Below, piece by piece: positions 1 through 8,156 of a DNA stretch of 43,660 nucleotides. Positions within the stretch are counted from its first letter, which is position 1. Each line of letters begins with the position of its first letter. The DNA lies in the NCBI GenBank assembly GCA_020630735.1, contig JAHDIP010000004.1, positions 29,579-73,238 on the forward strand, in the 5' to 3' direction. The notes under the pieces are model-generated. The model saw only the letters and a program-made list of their open reading frames with translations, had not been told where the DNA came from and did no database searches. Position numbers and translations under genes: made by a program. The stretch is from Saprospiraceae bacterium (lineage in GTDB: Bacteria > Bacteroidota > Bacteroidia > Chitinophagales > Saprospiraceae).

Positions 1-40
1 AACGTTTCTCTTCAACATTGAGAAAACACTCGTAAGTTTT

Positions 41-1609
41 ATGATTTTTAATAGCCTAGCGTTTTTTGTATTTATAGGTATTTTCTTGCCGCTATACTTT
101 GCTTTAAAAGGTAAAGCACGGCTATTCCTTTGTTTGTTTGCCAGTTACTTCTTTTATGGATGGTGGGATTGGCGTTTTCTTAGCCTCATTCTTTTTTCCA
201 CTCTTATTGATTACTTTATTGGTCTAAAGCTTGAAGAAACAGAGGAACCAAGTCAGCGCAAACGACTACTGTCTACCAGTATGATCGTAAACCTTGGCTT
301 TCTTGCTTTTTTCAAATATTTCAATTTCTTTATCGACTCTTTTCAAGAAATGATGCTTTCCTTAGGTGTCGAAGCATCTTGGAATACGCTGAATATTATT
401 CTGCCTGTTGGTATATCATTTTATACCTTCCAGTCGATGAGTTATACCATTGATGTCTATTACCGAAAAATAAAGATAGAGCGAGACTTCGTTCGTTTTG
501 CTACTTTTATATCCTTTTTCCCTCAATTAGTGGCAGGACCAATTGTTCGAGCGATAGATTTTTTACCACAATTCCAAGAAGATAAAAAGTTTGAATGGGA
601 TCGATTTACATCTGGTTTGGGACAAGTACTTTGGGGCTTTTTTAAGAAAGTGGCTGTAGCTGATTCTTTAGCTCCATTTGTTGATCAATGTTTTGCATCA
701 CCTGGTGGTTTTTCTTCCTTGCATTTGACGATAGGTGTTATATTTTATTCTTTTCAGATTTATTGCGATTTTTCTGGTTATTCTGATATTGCCATAGGTT
801 TGGCTCGAATAATGGGATTTGATTTTCCTGATAATTTTAGAACACCATATTTCTCCAAAAATTTTAGTGAGTTCTGGACAAGGTGGCATATCTCACTTTC
901 CAGTTGGTTGAGAGATTATTTATACATTCCATTGGGCGGAAATAGAGAAGGGAGTTTTGGTTCCGTTTTCTTTATTGTGTTGCCTATGCTGTTGGTCGTT
1001 GGGCTAACAGGTTGGTGGTGGCTCTTACTCATTTATGCTGTAGTGTCTTTTATCTCCTGGCGATATATGCAACAGGGTGAAAAAAACAAAAGAACCATGT
1101 TCAACTATATGAACTTAATGGTGACTATGTTGCTTGGTGGTTTGTGGCATGGCGCGAGTTGGGCTTTTGTCTTTTGGGGATTTTTGCACGGTTCTTATTT
1201 AGTAGTACAACGACTAGCAGGACCGATCTGGACTGGTATGTTAAACAAAATGAAAGTCCCAAATTTCATTCAAAATATTCTAGCTATTGCAATTGTATAT
1301 TTCTTTACCTGTTTAGCTTGGATCTATTTTAGGGCAACAGATTTTGAAATTGCTAATCAAGTAATAACGGGTATTGCTTCTTTAGAAGGATTTAATTTTG
1401 GAACGATTATTAATAAATTTTGGGTGGTTAAAGGTTTTGTATTGATTGGAGCTTTATTATTTGTAGAAATGACAGATCTTAGGTTCCATTATAGTTCAGT
1501 GATTAAAACGAATCCTGTTTTTAGGCTTGTCTCTTTTGCGGCGCTTATCTGGATGATTGCATTCTTCGGTAGCTTTGGTGCCAATTCGTTTATCTATTTT
1601 CAATTTTAA
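41..1609 (+). CDS. MBOAT-family membrane O-acyltransferase (AlgI/PatA type)
   Basis: This is a polytopic inner-membrane protein of the membrane-bound O-acyltransferase family, whose members move acyl (usually acetyl) groups onto exported polysaccharides. Its length of 522 residues is normal for AlgI-like proteins. The N-terminus MIFNSLAFFVF is the usual opening of the family. The two diagnostic histidines are visible: H283 in a WTRWHISLSSW segment and H370 in GGLWHGASW, followed by a FWGFLHG helix. The ATG at 41 is chosen because it yields the conserved N-terminus. The next gene starts 12 nt after the stop and encodes an SGNH-fold protein, the usual partner in alginate/cellulose-type acetylation systems, so the two probably act as a pair. 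The actual acceptor glycan is inferred to be the product of the polysaccharide locus that follows on the other strand. Confidence 0.93.
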   Translation: MIFNSLAFFVFIGIFLPLYFALKGKARLFLCLFASYFFYGWWDWRFLSLILFSTLIDYFIGLKLEETEEPSQRKRLLSTSMIVNLGFLAFFKYFNFFIDSFQEMMLSLGVEASWNTLNIILPVGISFYTFQSMSYTIDVYYRKIKIERDFVRFATFISFFPQLVAGPIVRAIDFLPQFQEDKKFEWDRFTSGLGQVLWGFFKKVAVADSLAPFVDQCFASPGGFSSLHLTIGVIFYSFQIYCDFSGYSDIAIGLARIMGFDFPDNFRTPYFSKNFSEFWTRWHISLSSWLRDYLYIPLGGNREGSFGSVFFIVLPMLLVVGLTGWWWLLLIYAVVSFISWRYMQQGEKNKRTMFNYMNLMVTMLLGGLWHGASWAFVFWGFLHGSYLVVQRLAGPIWTGMLNKMKVPNFIQNILAIAIVYFFTCLAWIYFRATDFEIANQVITGIASLEGFNFGTIINKFWVVKGFVLIGALLFVEMTDLRFHYSSVIKTNPVFRLVSFAALIWMIAFFGSFGANSFIYFQF

Positions 1610-1621
1610 AATCTCAATAGT

Positions 1622-2500
1622 TTGAAAAAAATATATTGGATAATAGGATTGCTTCTTTTTACACTAGTTGGTGATAGGCTAGGGGGCTTCGTATTGAAAA
1701 AGATTACGAATAGTAGTGAATTCCGTTATTCTCGTTTGTATAATAATAATGCTGAAAGTGATATATTATTAGTTGGAAATTCTAGAGGACTTACTTTTTA
1801 TCAACCTTACATCGAAGAAATTACAAAGGAGAATACATTTAATATTAGTTATAACGGAATGCCTATTGATTTGGCAAGAGTATTAGTAGAAGATTATCTG
1901 GATAAATACGAAGCACCTAGAGTGATGGTATTAGATGTTACCATGTGCGATCGTACAAATAAATCACTAATTTCAGGATTCAATTTGTATACACCTTATT
2001 CACCAAGATTGGGCAAACTACTAAAAGATTCTATTCCAAAAGTAGCTTATGCTGGTCAACTTAGCCACCTGTATTTGCATAATAGCGAAGTTTTTCAGCG
2101 TACTGTTTATCATCTAAAAAAGAATGATGAAGACTGGTTATTAGACCGACAGATTAATGACTTTATGGTTAAAGATGTGGTGAATCAAAATCTGCATACG
2201 TTGATCGATAGCACATACTTCGATAAATATCTTATGGTAGAATTGAATACCATAATTAATGCTGCTAAAGAAAAAGGAGTTGATGTCAAACTTGTTGTTA
2301 ATCCGTATTATCCGCCTTATCTTGCTAAGCTTCACGACTTAGATGAGTTTGTTGCAAGAATAGAAAAGGCTACAAAAATGAAAGTCCATAATTATTCAAA
2401 ATCTATCACCGATATAAAAGGATTTGGAGATTATCAGCATCTTAATAAATATGGCAGTCGTTTGTATATGGATCAATTAAAACGAGATCATATATTTTAA
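1622..2500 (+). CDS. SGNH-hydrolase-like protein, probable partner of the MBOAT acyltransferase
   Basis: A 292-residue protein with one N-terminal membrane anchor (about residues 4-18) and an extracytoplasmic domain. A GNSRG motif places a candidate nucleophile at S54, and a GDYQHLN motif near the C-terminus supplies D270 and H273, the D-x-x-H arrangement of SGNH/GDSL esterases and of AlgJ/DltD-type acyl-transfer partners. The start codon is TTG at 1622; no ATG in frame would keep the signal anchor. It lies 12 nt after the MBOAT gene and is probably co-transcribed with it. By analogy to AlgI-AlgJ it would receive the acyl group outside the membrane and pass it to a polysaccharide. Overall similarity to named families is weak by eye, so the fold assignment rests on the motifs and the neighbour. 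Confidence 0.75.
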   Translation: MKKIYWIIGLLLFTLVGDRLGGFVLKKITNSSEFRYSRLYNNNAESDILLVGNSRGLTFYQPYIEEITKENTFNISYNGMPIDLARVLVEDYLDKYEAPRVMVLDVTMCDRTNKSLISGFNLYTPYSPRLGKLLKDSIPKVAYAGQLSHLYLHNSEVFQRTVYHLKKNDEDWLLDRQINDFMVKDVVNQNLHTLIDSTYFDKYLMVELNTIINAAKEKGVDVKLVVNPYYPPYLAKLHDLDEFVARIEKATKMKVHNYSKSITDIKGFGDYQHLNKYGSRLYMDQLKRDHIF

Positions 2501-2517
2501 TTTGTCTGAATCTAATC

Positions 2518-3528
2518 TTATTCTAATAGCTCCACTATTTTGATTTTTTTCCAAACAGGAAGCACTTTTATTTTTCGATTTTTGTGCAAGTTTCGTTTTT
2601 CGATTTGTTCAAATGCTTTTCCCAAATTACTTCCATAAATTTTATTGAATAAGACATTTGTCGTCTTTAGTTCTTCAGCAAGTGGAACTGTAAAATCGTC
2701 CCAATGAATGGGAACCAATACTTCTGCTTGCAAAGGATCAATCAGGAAATCTTGATAGTTTTGGTTATAGGTTTCATCCATTATCTCTATTCCAGAAATA
2801 GCCAGAAACAAAATATCAGCGTCTAAGTTTTTAATAGAGTGTTGTTTGAATCCTGCACTTCCCTGAATTGCAATTTTAGTAGAATCGTGTTCAATAAAAA
2901 GGGTATAACTTATCCCTTCTTTGTAATCGTAGATAGAGGCGGGAGGAGTGAGTGGCGCTTCAATATCTTGATCTAGTAGCAACGCTCTTTGTTTAGCATC
3001 AGGATATTGCCAATGCCTTGAAGCAATAAAGGTGATTTTAAATTTTCCAATTTTAACTACTTCATTCAAAGGAGGAATAGTCATTTGGTTTTCTGATAAG
3101 GGATAACCTTTGCCGATATTAATAGTAGAAGATGAACCGATTAATTGAGCCCCTGTTATATGCGCTACCATTGGAGCATCCATAGCATGATCAAAATGAG
3201 AATGAACAGGAATGACTGCATCTAGTTTCGAAATTCCAGCTTTTGCTAAACATCTTTTTACTTCAAATACATCTGGCTTTATGTCTGTAAATAATACTTG
3301 AAAAGGAGAGGGGCGACTGAAAAAACCGTCAGTAATTATACTGGTATGACCATCGCTTAAAACGATATTGGTGTTGCCTAAAAACTGTACAGTTAAATCG
3401 TTGATAGTTGGCTGTTGAATTGGAGCGACTAAGTAGTCGGATAAAGCACTTGGTCTTGGACGAATATTGGATAAGATGAGATAGGTAAGAATGGGAATTA
3501 AAACGAGAAGCAGTAGTATTTTTTTCAT
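2518..3528 (-). CDS. Metallo-beta-lactamase-fold hydrolase, membrane-anchored or exported
   Basis: A 336-residue protein with an N-terminal hydrophobic segment (residues 3-20) that could be a signal peptide or an anchor. The zinc signature HxHxDH is intact at H109, H111, D113 and H114; further candidate ligands are H172 (SRHWQYPD) and the His of PIHWDDF near the C-terminus. The usual acidic ligand after the central strand appears replaced in an IQGSAGF segment, so only part of the binuclear site is certain. The fold is clear but the substrate is not; beta-lactamase activity should not be assumed. The gene converges on the SGNH gene with a 17-nt gap. Its ATG lies only 3 nt beyond a perfect 18-bp inverted repeat that separates it from the TolC-like gene upstream. 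Confidence 0.85.
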   Translation of the reverse strand: MKKILLLLVLIPILTYLILSNIRPRPSALSDYLVAPIQQPTINDLTVQFLGNTNIVLSDGHTSIITDGFFSRPSPFQVLFTDIKPDVFEVKRCLAKAGISKLDAVIPVHSHFDHAMDAPMVAHITGAQLIGSSSTINIGKGYPLSENQMTIPPLNEVVKIGKFKITFIASRHWQYPDAKQRALLLDQDIEAPLTPPASIYDYKEGISYTLFIEHDSTKIAIQGSAGFKQHSIKNLDADILFLAISGIEIMDETYNQNYQDFLIDPLQAEVLVPIHWDDFTVPLAEELKTTNVLFNKIYGSNLGKAFEQIEKRNLHKNRKIKVLPVWKKIKIVELLE

Positions 3529-3531
3529 TAT

Positions 3532-3584
3532 AAATCTTATTTAGAAATTAGCGGTAAAGTTAAACCAATTTCTAAATAAGATTT
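3532..3584. terminator. Perfect 18-bp inverted repeat with T7 tract on the + side
   Basis: The left arm AAATCTTATTTAGAAATT (3532-3549) and its exact reverse complement (3567-3584) flank a 17-nt loop. On the + strand the second arm runs straight into seven Ts (3582-3588), the form of an intrinsic terminator. On the - strand the hairpin lies between the TolC-like stop and the start codon of the hydrolase gene, 3 nt before that start, so it could also occlude translation initiation of read-through mRNA. The structure is seen directly; the function is inferred. Confidence 0.6.
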
Positions 3585-3604
3585 TTTTAATCGAGTAGAA
3601 TGAT

Positions 3605-4480
3605 CTAATTTCTTTTAGAAGAATTCTTTCTACTTGAACTAGATCTTGAAGACTTAGATTTACTTTTATCTTTGTCTTTATTTTTATTGTTAGCTTTGAA
3701 CAAGCCACTAGCTTTTTCGGCATGATCATATTGTACGCCTATTAACTCTTCGACTCGATACTTAGCCAGATCAATATCAGTTGTAGCTGTAATTCTTCCT
3801 TCTTTAGCTTTATGATAAGCCGTTGAAGCAGAATTGTATTCTTCAAAAGTAGCTTCTTTATTTTTGAAAAGATCACCTACTAAAAGATATGTTTGATAAG
3901 CATCCTCTTCAGCTTGAGTACGAGCTTTGAGTACTTCAATTGCTAGTAAGTAACTCTCATATCGTTCTAAAACATCAGCACGTATTTGAAGTTTTTGAGC
4001 ATTAATATCATGGTCCGTAATTTTGACATTGAGTTCTGCAATCCTTTTGTCAGAAGGATGTTCGAATATATCATGAAGATTAAATTGAGCGCTCAAATTG
4101 TATTTTGGAAAAGAAACTAAAACAGGGTTTTCAATTAAATCATCCTCAGATAACCGCAGTTGTCGAACATTCTCCTCATTAAGGTTGAAAGTAAGGTTAA
4201 ACGATTCAGCCCAGCTCCATTTTGTTAAACTGAGCTCTTCGTTAGCGATTTCTTTTTTAGTTTCTAATACTCTATTTTTTGGATTGTTTGCCCACGCAAG
4301 TTGCACAAGATATTCACCAAAATCTTTTGGTCTATAGTCTTCTGAGAGTATCACACCATTTGGATCAAATTTTTGCGCATAACTAAATGGTGTAGCTACA
4401 AAGCAAGCAAACAATATGAAAAAGGTAATCTTGTTAAACAAAGCTGTTCTTTTATGATAAATAAAATTAATACATTTCAT
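3605..4480 (-). CDS. Short TolC-like outer-membrane efflux protein with Lys/Ser-rich tail
   Basis: A 291-residue exported protein. A signal peptide is evident, with a hydrophobic core at about residues 17-34 ending in the cleavage-like stretch FSYAQ. The body contains an alternation of amphipathic helix and short strands resembling one repeat of TolC-family proteins: NPKNRVLETKKEIANEEL, then a strand region, then a long helix rich in Ala/Glu with RADVLERYESYLLAIEVL. Full TolC proteins are about 420-480 residues, so this is roughly half size. The last 30 residues are low-complexity Lys/Ser/Asn. No frame continuing the second half is visible downstream, so it is probably not a simple frameshift. 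A consensus Bacteroidota promoter lies 45 nt upstream. A role in polysaccharide export is plausible from position only. Confidence 0.6.
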   Translation of the reverse strand: MKCINFIYHKRTALFNKITFFILFACFVATPFSYAQKFDPNGVILSEDYRPKDFGEYLVQLAWANNPKNRVLETKKEIANEELSLTKWSWAESFNLTFNLNEENVRQLRLSEDDLIENPVLVSFPKYNLSAQFNLHDIFEHPSDKRIAELNVKITDHDINAQKLQIRADVLERYESYLLAIEVLKARTQAEEDAYQTYLLVGDLFKNKEATFEEYNSASTAYHKAKEGRITATTDIDLAKYRVEELIGVQYDHAEKASGLFKANNKNKDKDKSKSKSSRSSSSRKNSSKRN

Positions 4481-4524
4481 GATAGAGATTCAAGTTTTAT
4501 GCCGAAAATTGTTGTTGTATAGTA

Positions 4525-4555
4525 CAAAACTACATAAAAAAATGTTAAAAATCAA
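4525..4555 (-). promoter_or_regulatory. Bacteroidota-type promoter for the TolC-like gene
   Basis: Reading the - strand, TTG (4555-4553), 20 nt, then TAGTTTTG (4532-4525), matching the -33 TTG / -7 TAnnTTTG consensus. The start codon of the TolC-like gene follows 45 nt downstream. Confidence 0.55.
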
Positions 4556-4740
4556 AGTACTTTGAAAAACAAAGTAAATTTAATGATATTTTAACTGTTA
4601 TGTAGGTACTTTTATTTTATGAATAATTATTTGAGTTTCTTAAGGTTTGTCGTTTATACTTAACTGTTGTGCTGTTTGGGTATATTAACGGGTTATGTTG
4701 CTTAAAAGCTGATGAGAAATAAAATACATAAAGAATGTTA

Positions 4741-4896
4741 GGCAAATTAAAGTTAATAGATACTCATCTTGGATAAAAATTTTTCTACTAGACTAGGCAA
4801 AAAACACAGATGATGCCTAGCATCAGCGAGTATTTTTAACGACGTAAAGTAGAAAAAGATAACTTCAAGATGGGGAATTTATTATTTTAATTTGCC
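4741..4896. mobile_element. MITE-like element, 156 bp, with 49-bp imperfect terminal inverted repeats
   Basis: The two ends are inverted copies of each other over 49 bp (4741-4789 and 4848-4896). Three blocks match perfectly, GGCAAATTAAA, CATCTTG and TTTTTCTACT, and the spacers between them have equal length in both arms (13 and 8 bp). The element is flanked by TTA on both sides (4738-4740 and 4897-4899), a possible 3-bp target duplication. The 58-bp centre holds two overlapping small stems, CTAGGC/GCCTAG and TGATGC/GCATCA. It has no coding capacity. The right flank TTA is also the stop codon of the O-antigen polymerase gene on the - strand. As RNA the whole element would form one long hairpin and could act as a transcription end for the polysaccharide operon. 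Only one copy is present here. Confidence 0.6.
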
Positions 4897-6447
4897 TTAA
4901 CTTGGCTGTACCAGTGTTTCATCATTTTCTACTTCTATGGTTTCGGAAGAAGACTCCTCACTATTTTCATCAAGCAGATATTGACTCAAATCTGGATCAT
5001 CAAAATCTTTAAGTCTTACCATTGCTGCTAATAAAATATGGAATGTGATCATTGTAGGTAATTGTACAATTGATTCTTGCGGATAATTAGCGAGCAAAAG
5101 CTGAAAAAAGACAACATTTAATCCAAGATAGACGATTTTTATAACAGGATCTCGTGCCCTTGTATAGTAACGAATAGATAGCTTAAATACTGTAAAAAGA
5201 TAGAAACAATATATAATGAGTCCGATCCAACCACATTCGACAGCTACCCTTACGAATCCACTATCATGTGCAAAAGAAGCCAACATGGTACCTGGAGTAA
5301 ACCGTTGTCCCCAAATACCTGTACTACCTAAACCTGCACCGAAAGGGTGTCTATAAATAAATGGTTGAATAAATTTCTGATTTTTAAATCTTAAATCCAT
5401 TGTATCATCACTCTTGCTATAAAAAAAGGATGATTGAATTCTATAAACAACAGCATTACCAGTTGATTTCATAACGAAAACACCACCTAATAATACAAAT
5501 ACAGTTGCTCCTATAATAACCTCTCTTTTTAAGGTCATCATTACATATACTAGCAATCCGAAAGGAATCAATACAAAAGGGGTACGAGAACCAGCGTAAG
5601 CTGCTCCAAGCATCATTGGTATTACGCACAATACTAGTGTTACACGTTTCCAAGTCTTAAGTGGGGCAGTAGCCATTATGGCACAAAAGGCGGAAATATA
5701 GACCATCAAAATCCCATAATTTGTAGGACCAGCAAATAAAGACACAACTCTTAATCTTGACCATTGGAAGATCAATTGGAAGCGTTCAGGATCTTGCATT
5801 ACCCAAGCCATTTCAGCATCCGTGTAGCCATAAATTTCTTGTTTGACCCCATAAGCTCCTGCAAAAACACCTAAGAAAATTAATAACTTAAGCATCGAAT
5901 ATATGCGCTCTTTACTACTAAAGGCATAGCAAGCTACAAAGAAAATTAACGATTGCAGAGCCATACTTCTTACTGTAAATACCCATGCCATCTGAGAACC
6001 AGCCCAAGGATTGAGTACTTGTATCAAACAATAAAACACCCACAGCAAAATCATGAAAGACATTTGATTTTTGGCAAAACTAAAATCTCGATCTTTGATT
6101 TGTAAGACCAATAAACCAAAGAGCATGGCAAAAATCAGCAAATCCAGCATAATGCCGAAGGGAGCATTGGCATGTTTCCCTAAAAATTCTATAAAAAAGG
6201 AAATCGTTAAAATGAGGCCTACACCAAGTTGAAGATTGAATATACATGTCAATAAAAGTGGAACGCCTATAAATGCGCCGTATAATACCACACTATATTT
6301 TAGCCCCAAGGTAGAAACCATCAAGGATACTATTAGCCCAATACAAACTAGTATCAATAATCCTAATGGATTATTAAGTTTGTCAAATATAAACTGTCGA
6401 TTGAACCACAGTTTTACAGAGCTTAGTAAATTTTCTACAGCTTCCAT
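4897..6447 (-). CDS. O-antigen polymerase/ligase family membrane protein (copy 2 of a tandem pair)
   Basis: A 516-residue integral membrane protein with about ten to twelve hydrophobic segments and a soluble acidic C-terminal tail. It has the O-antigen ligase/Wzy-C architecture: a long periplasmic loop with the conserved stretch HPFGAGLGSTGIWG and then FAHDSGFVRVAVECGWIGL, preceded by SRTPFVLIPFG. Members either polymerise repeat units or ligate finished chains to lipid A core. The upstream neighbour is a clear paralogue with the same length and many shared blocks (for example DPERFQxIFQWSRLR), so this is a tandem duplication. The gap to that gene is 3 nt, so they are co-transcribed. The stop codon TAA coincides with the border of the MITE-like element. 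Confidence 0.88.
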   Translation of the reverse strand: MEAVENLLSSVKLWFNRQFIFDKLNNPLGLLILVCIGLIVSLMVSTLGLKYSVVLYGAFIGVPLLLTCIFNLQLGVGLILTISFFIEFLGKHANAPFGIMLDLLIFAMLFGLLVLQIKDRDFSFAKNQMSFMILLWVFYCLIQVLNPWAGSQMAWVFTVRSMALQSLIFFVACYAFSSKERIYSMLKLLIFLGVFAGAYGVKQEIYGYTDAEMAWVMQDPERFQLIFQWSRLRVVSLFAGPTNYGILMVYISAFCAIMATAPLKTWKRVTLVLCVIPMMLGAAYAGSRTPFVLIPFGLLVYVMMTLKREVIIGATVFVLLGGVFVMKSTGNAVVYRIQSSFFYSKSDDTMDLRFKNQKFIQPFIYRHPFGAGLGSTGIWGQRFTPGTMLASFAHDSGFVRVAVECGWIGLIIYCFYLFTVFKLSIRYYTRARDPVIKIVYLGLNVVFFQLLLANYPQESIVQLPTMITFHILLAAMVRLKDFDDPDLSQYLLDENSEESSSETIEVENDETLVQPS

Positions 6448-6450
6448 TCG

Positions 6451-7998
6451 TTAAATTATAATCTCCTTTGTTACTGGTTCTTGTAAGACTTTATTATCTG
6501 TTTCCTTATCTTCTTCGGCTGGTAGTATTTTTCCACCACTCGTATAGTATTCATCAAAGTCTTTCATACGATATACTGCTGCTAAACAGGATAAAAATAT
6601 AATAGAGTTTGGTAATTGAATGATAACCTCTTGTGGATATGAAGCCAATACTAACTGAAAAAATATAGTGATGATAGATAAATAAAATACTTTTATAGTA
6701 GGGTCTTTAACTCTTAAATAGTAATAAACACTTGTTTGTAAAATAACAAACAAAAAGTATGAATATAGGAGCAATCCAACCCAACCTAACTCCACTGCAA
6801 CTCTAACAAATCCACTATCATGTGCAAAATTAGCGAGCATTGTATCAGGAGAAAAACGCTTTCCCCAGTCACCACAACTACCTAAACCAGCACCAAAAGG
6901 GTGCCGATAAATAAATGGTTGGATAAATTTTTGATTTTTGAACCTAACATCCATGGTATCATCACTTCTGCTTGGTATAAAAGCCGACTGTAAACGATAG
7001 ATTACTGGATTAGAAGTTGACTTCAAAACAGCAGCCGTTCCTATAAGAAAAAAGACGGCCATTGCAATTAGTATTTCTTTTTTGAGCGTAAGCATCGTAA
7101 ATACGATAAGACCAAAAGGTACTAATACAAATGGCGTTCTTGACCCTGCATAAGCCATAGCTAGGAACATAAGAAATCCGCCAGCAACTAATAAGAATCT
7201 TTTGAAATTGCTAAACGGACCTGTTGCCATTACAAAGCAAAAAGTACCCATATATGCCATGAGTGTACCATAGGTAGTAGGATTAGAGAAGAATCCAAAT
7301 ATCCGCAATCTTGACCACTGAAATATCCGTTGGAAACGTTCGGGATCACTATAGAGCCAAGCCAATTCTGCATCACTAAATCCTATGAATTCTTGTTTCA
7401 ATCCGTACAGCGCTGCTATAACAGACATTGCTAAGATTACCTTAATAATCGTTTTTACTTCTCTCATGGACTTGAACGAATGACAGGCTACATAATAAAC
7501 CAGTAAGAATAAGCCCATACTTCTGAACGTAAATACCCAAGCTATTTTGGATGGAGCCCAAGGGTTGAAAACCTGGATGAAGTTGTAAAAGATCCAGACG
7601 AGCATAATGTAACTTACTTTTCCTTTCGCAAAAGCATAGTCACGTTCTCGTATCATTTTTACTAATAAACCAAAGAGCATTAAGACCAAGAGGGCATCAA
7701 GTGCCATACCCGTCGGGATATTATTATGTTTTTTGATCAATTCGACCAAAAAACCAACAACTACCAAAATAGAAATACCAAATTGGTGGTTGAATAAAGA
7801 AAGTACAATAAATGGAATACCTATAATGCCTCCAAGCATCACGATACTAATTTTAAGACCAACTATCGAAATAAGATAGGAGAGCACAATAGCCATTAGG
7901 GGCAATACCGCGTAACCTAAGGGGGTATTTAGTTTCTGCAAAAACAGTTGACTGTTTAGCCAATGTTTGAATTGTCCAAATAAACTTGAGCTGCCCAT
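6451..7998 (-). CDS. O-antigen polymerase/ligase family membrane protein (copy 1 of a tandem pair)
   Basis: A 515-residue polytopic membrane protein, paralogous to the gene immediately downstream. By eye roughly half of positions are identical across the central part, including DPERFQRIFQWSRLRIFGFF, SRTPFVLVPFG and the periplasmic segment FAHDSGFVRVAVELGWVGL. The pair probably arose by duplication and then split roles, for instance polymerase versus ligase, or two polymerases with different linkages. That division is inference. The cytoplasmic tail is acidic and ends in a Val/Ile cluster. It is the sixth gene of the - strand operon that starts with the Wzz-like protein, separated from the microprotein gene upstream by 35 nt. 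Confidence 0.88.
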   Translation of the reverse strand: MGSSSLFGQFKHWLNSQLFLQKLNTPLGYAVLPLMAIVLSYLISIVGLKISIVMLGGIIGIPFIVLSLFNHQFGISILVVVGFLVELIKKHNNIPTGMALDALLVLMLFGLLVKMIRERDYAFAKGKVSYIMLVWIFYNFIQVFNPWAPSKIAWVFTFRSMGLFLLVYYVACHSFKSMREVKTIIKVILAMSVIAALYGLKQEFIGFSDAELAWLYSDPERFQRIFQWSRLRIFGFFSNPTTYGTLMAYMGTFCFVMATGPFSNFKRFLLVAGGFLMFLAMAYAGSRTPFVLVPFGLIVFTMLTLKKEILIAMAVFFLIGTAAVLKSTSNPVIYRLQSAFIPSRSDDTMDVRFKNQKFIQPFIYRHPFGAGLGSCGDWGKRFSPDTMLANFAHDSGFVRVAVELGWVGLLLYSYFLFVILQTSVYYYLRVKDPTIKVFYLSIITIFFQLVLASYPQEVIIQLPNSIIFLSCLAAVYRMKDFDEYYTSGGKILPAEEDKETDNKVLQEPVTKEIII

Positions 7999-8033
7999 TG
8001 TTGGTCTAAGAAATTCTTAAACGTATGATATTT

Positions 8034-8144
8034 TTAGAAAAATAAAACTTTGAGGAAACATGCGAAAATGATCAAAAACGCAAAAGCAAGCATCATATAT
8101 TCAATGAATTGCTCCTTGGGAGTAATCTGTATGGGATCCTTCAT
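8034..8144 (-). CDS. 36-residue single-pass membrane microprotein
   Basis: A short open frame starts with ATG at 8144 and ends with TAA at 8034. It encodes a polar, Pro/Gln-containing N-terminus of about 16 residues (beginning MKDPIQITPKEQ), then one hydrophobic helix (about residues 17-36) with MMLAFAFLIIFACF and a final KVLFF. It lies 12 nt after the glycosyltransferase stop and 35 nt before the polymerase pair, on the same strand, in what would otherwise be an unusually long gap for this tightly packed operon. This layout supports a genuine gene. No family is recognised. It might assist one of the neighbouring membrane proteins. Coding status is inferred from layout and topology only. Confidence 0.55.
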   Translation of the reverse strand: MKDPIQITPKEQFIEYMMLAFAFLIIFACFLKVLFF

Positions 8145-8156
8145 TTTATTAAAATT

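Noticed and set aside
3541-3729. A 62-residue frame on the - strand ending in an aromatic residue like an outer-membrane beta-barrel terminus, perhaps the frameshifted end of the TolC-like protein.
   Set aside because: It overlaps the Lys/Ser tail and runs through the 18-bp inverted repeat; the sequence has no alternating beta pattern and the terminal Phe seems accidental.
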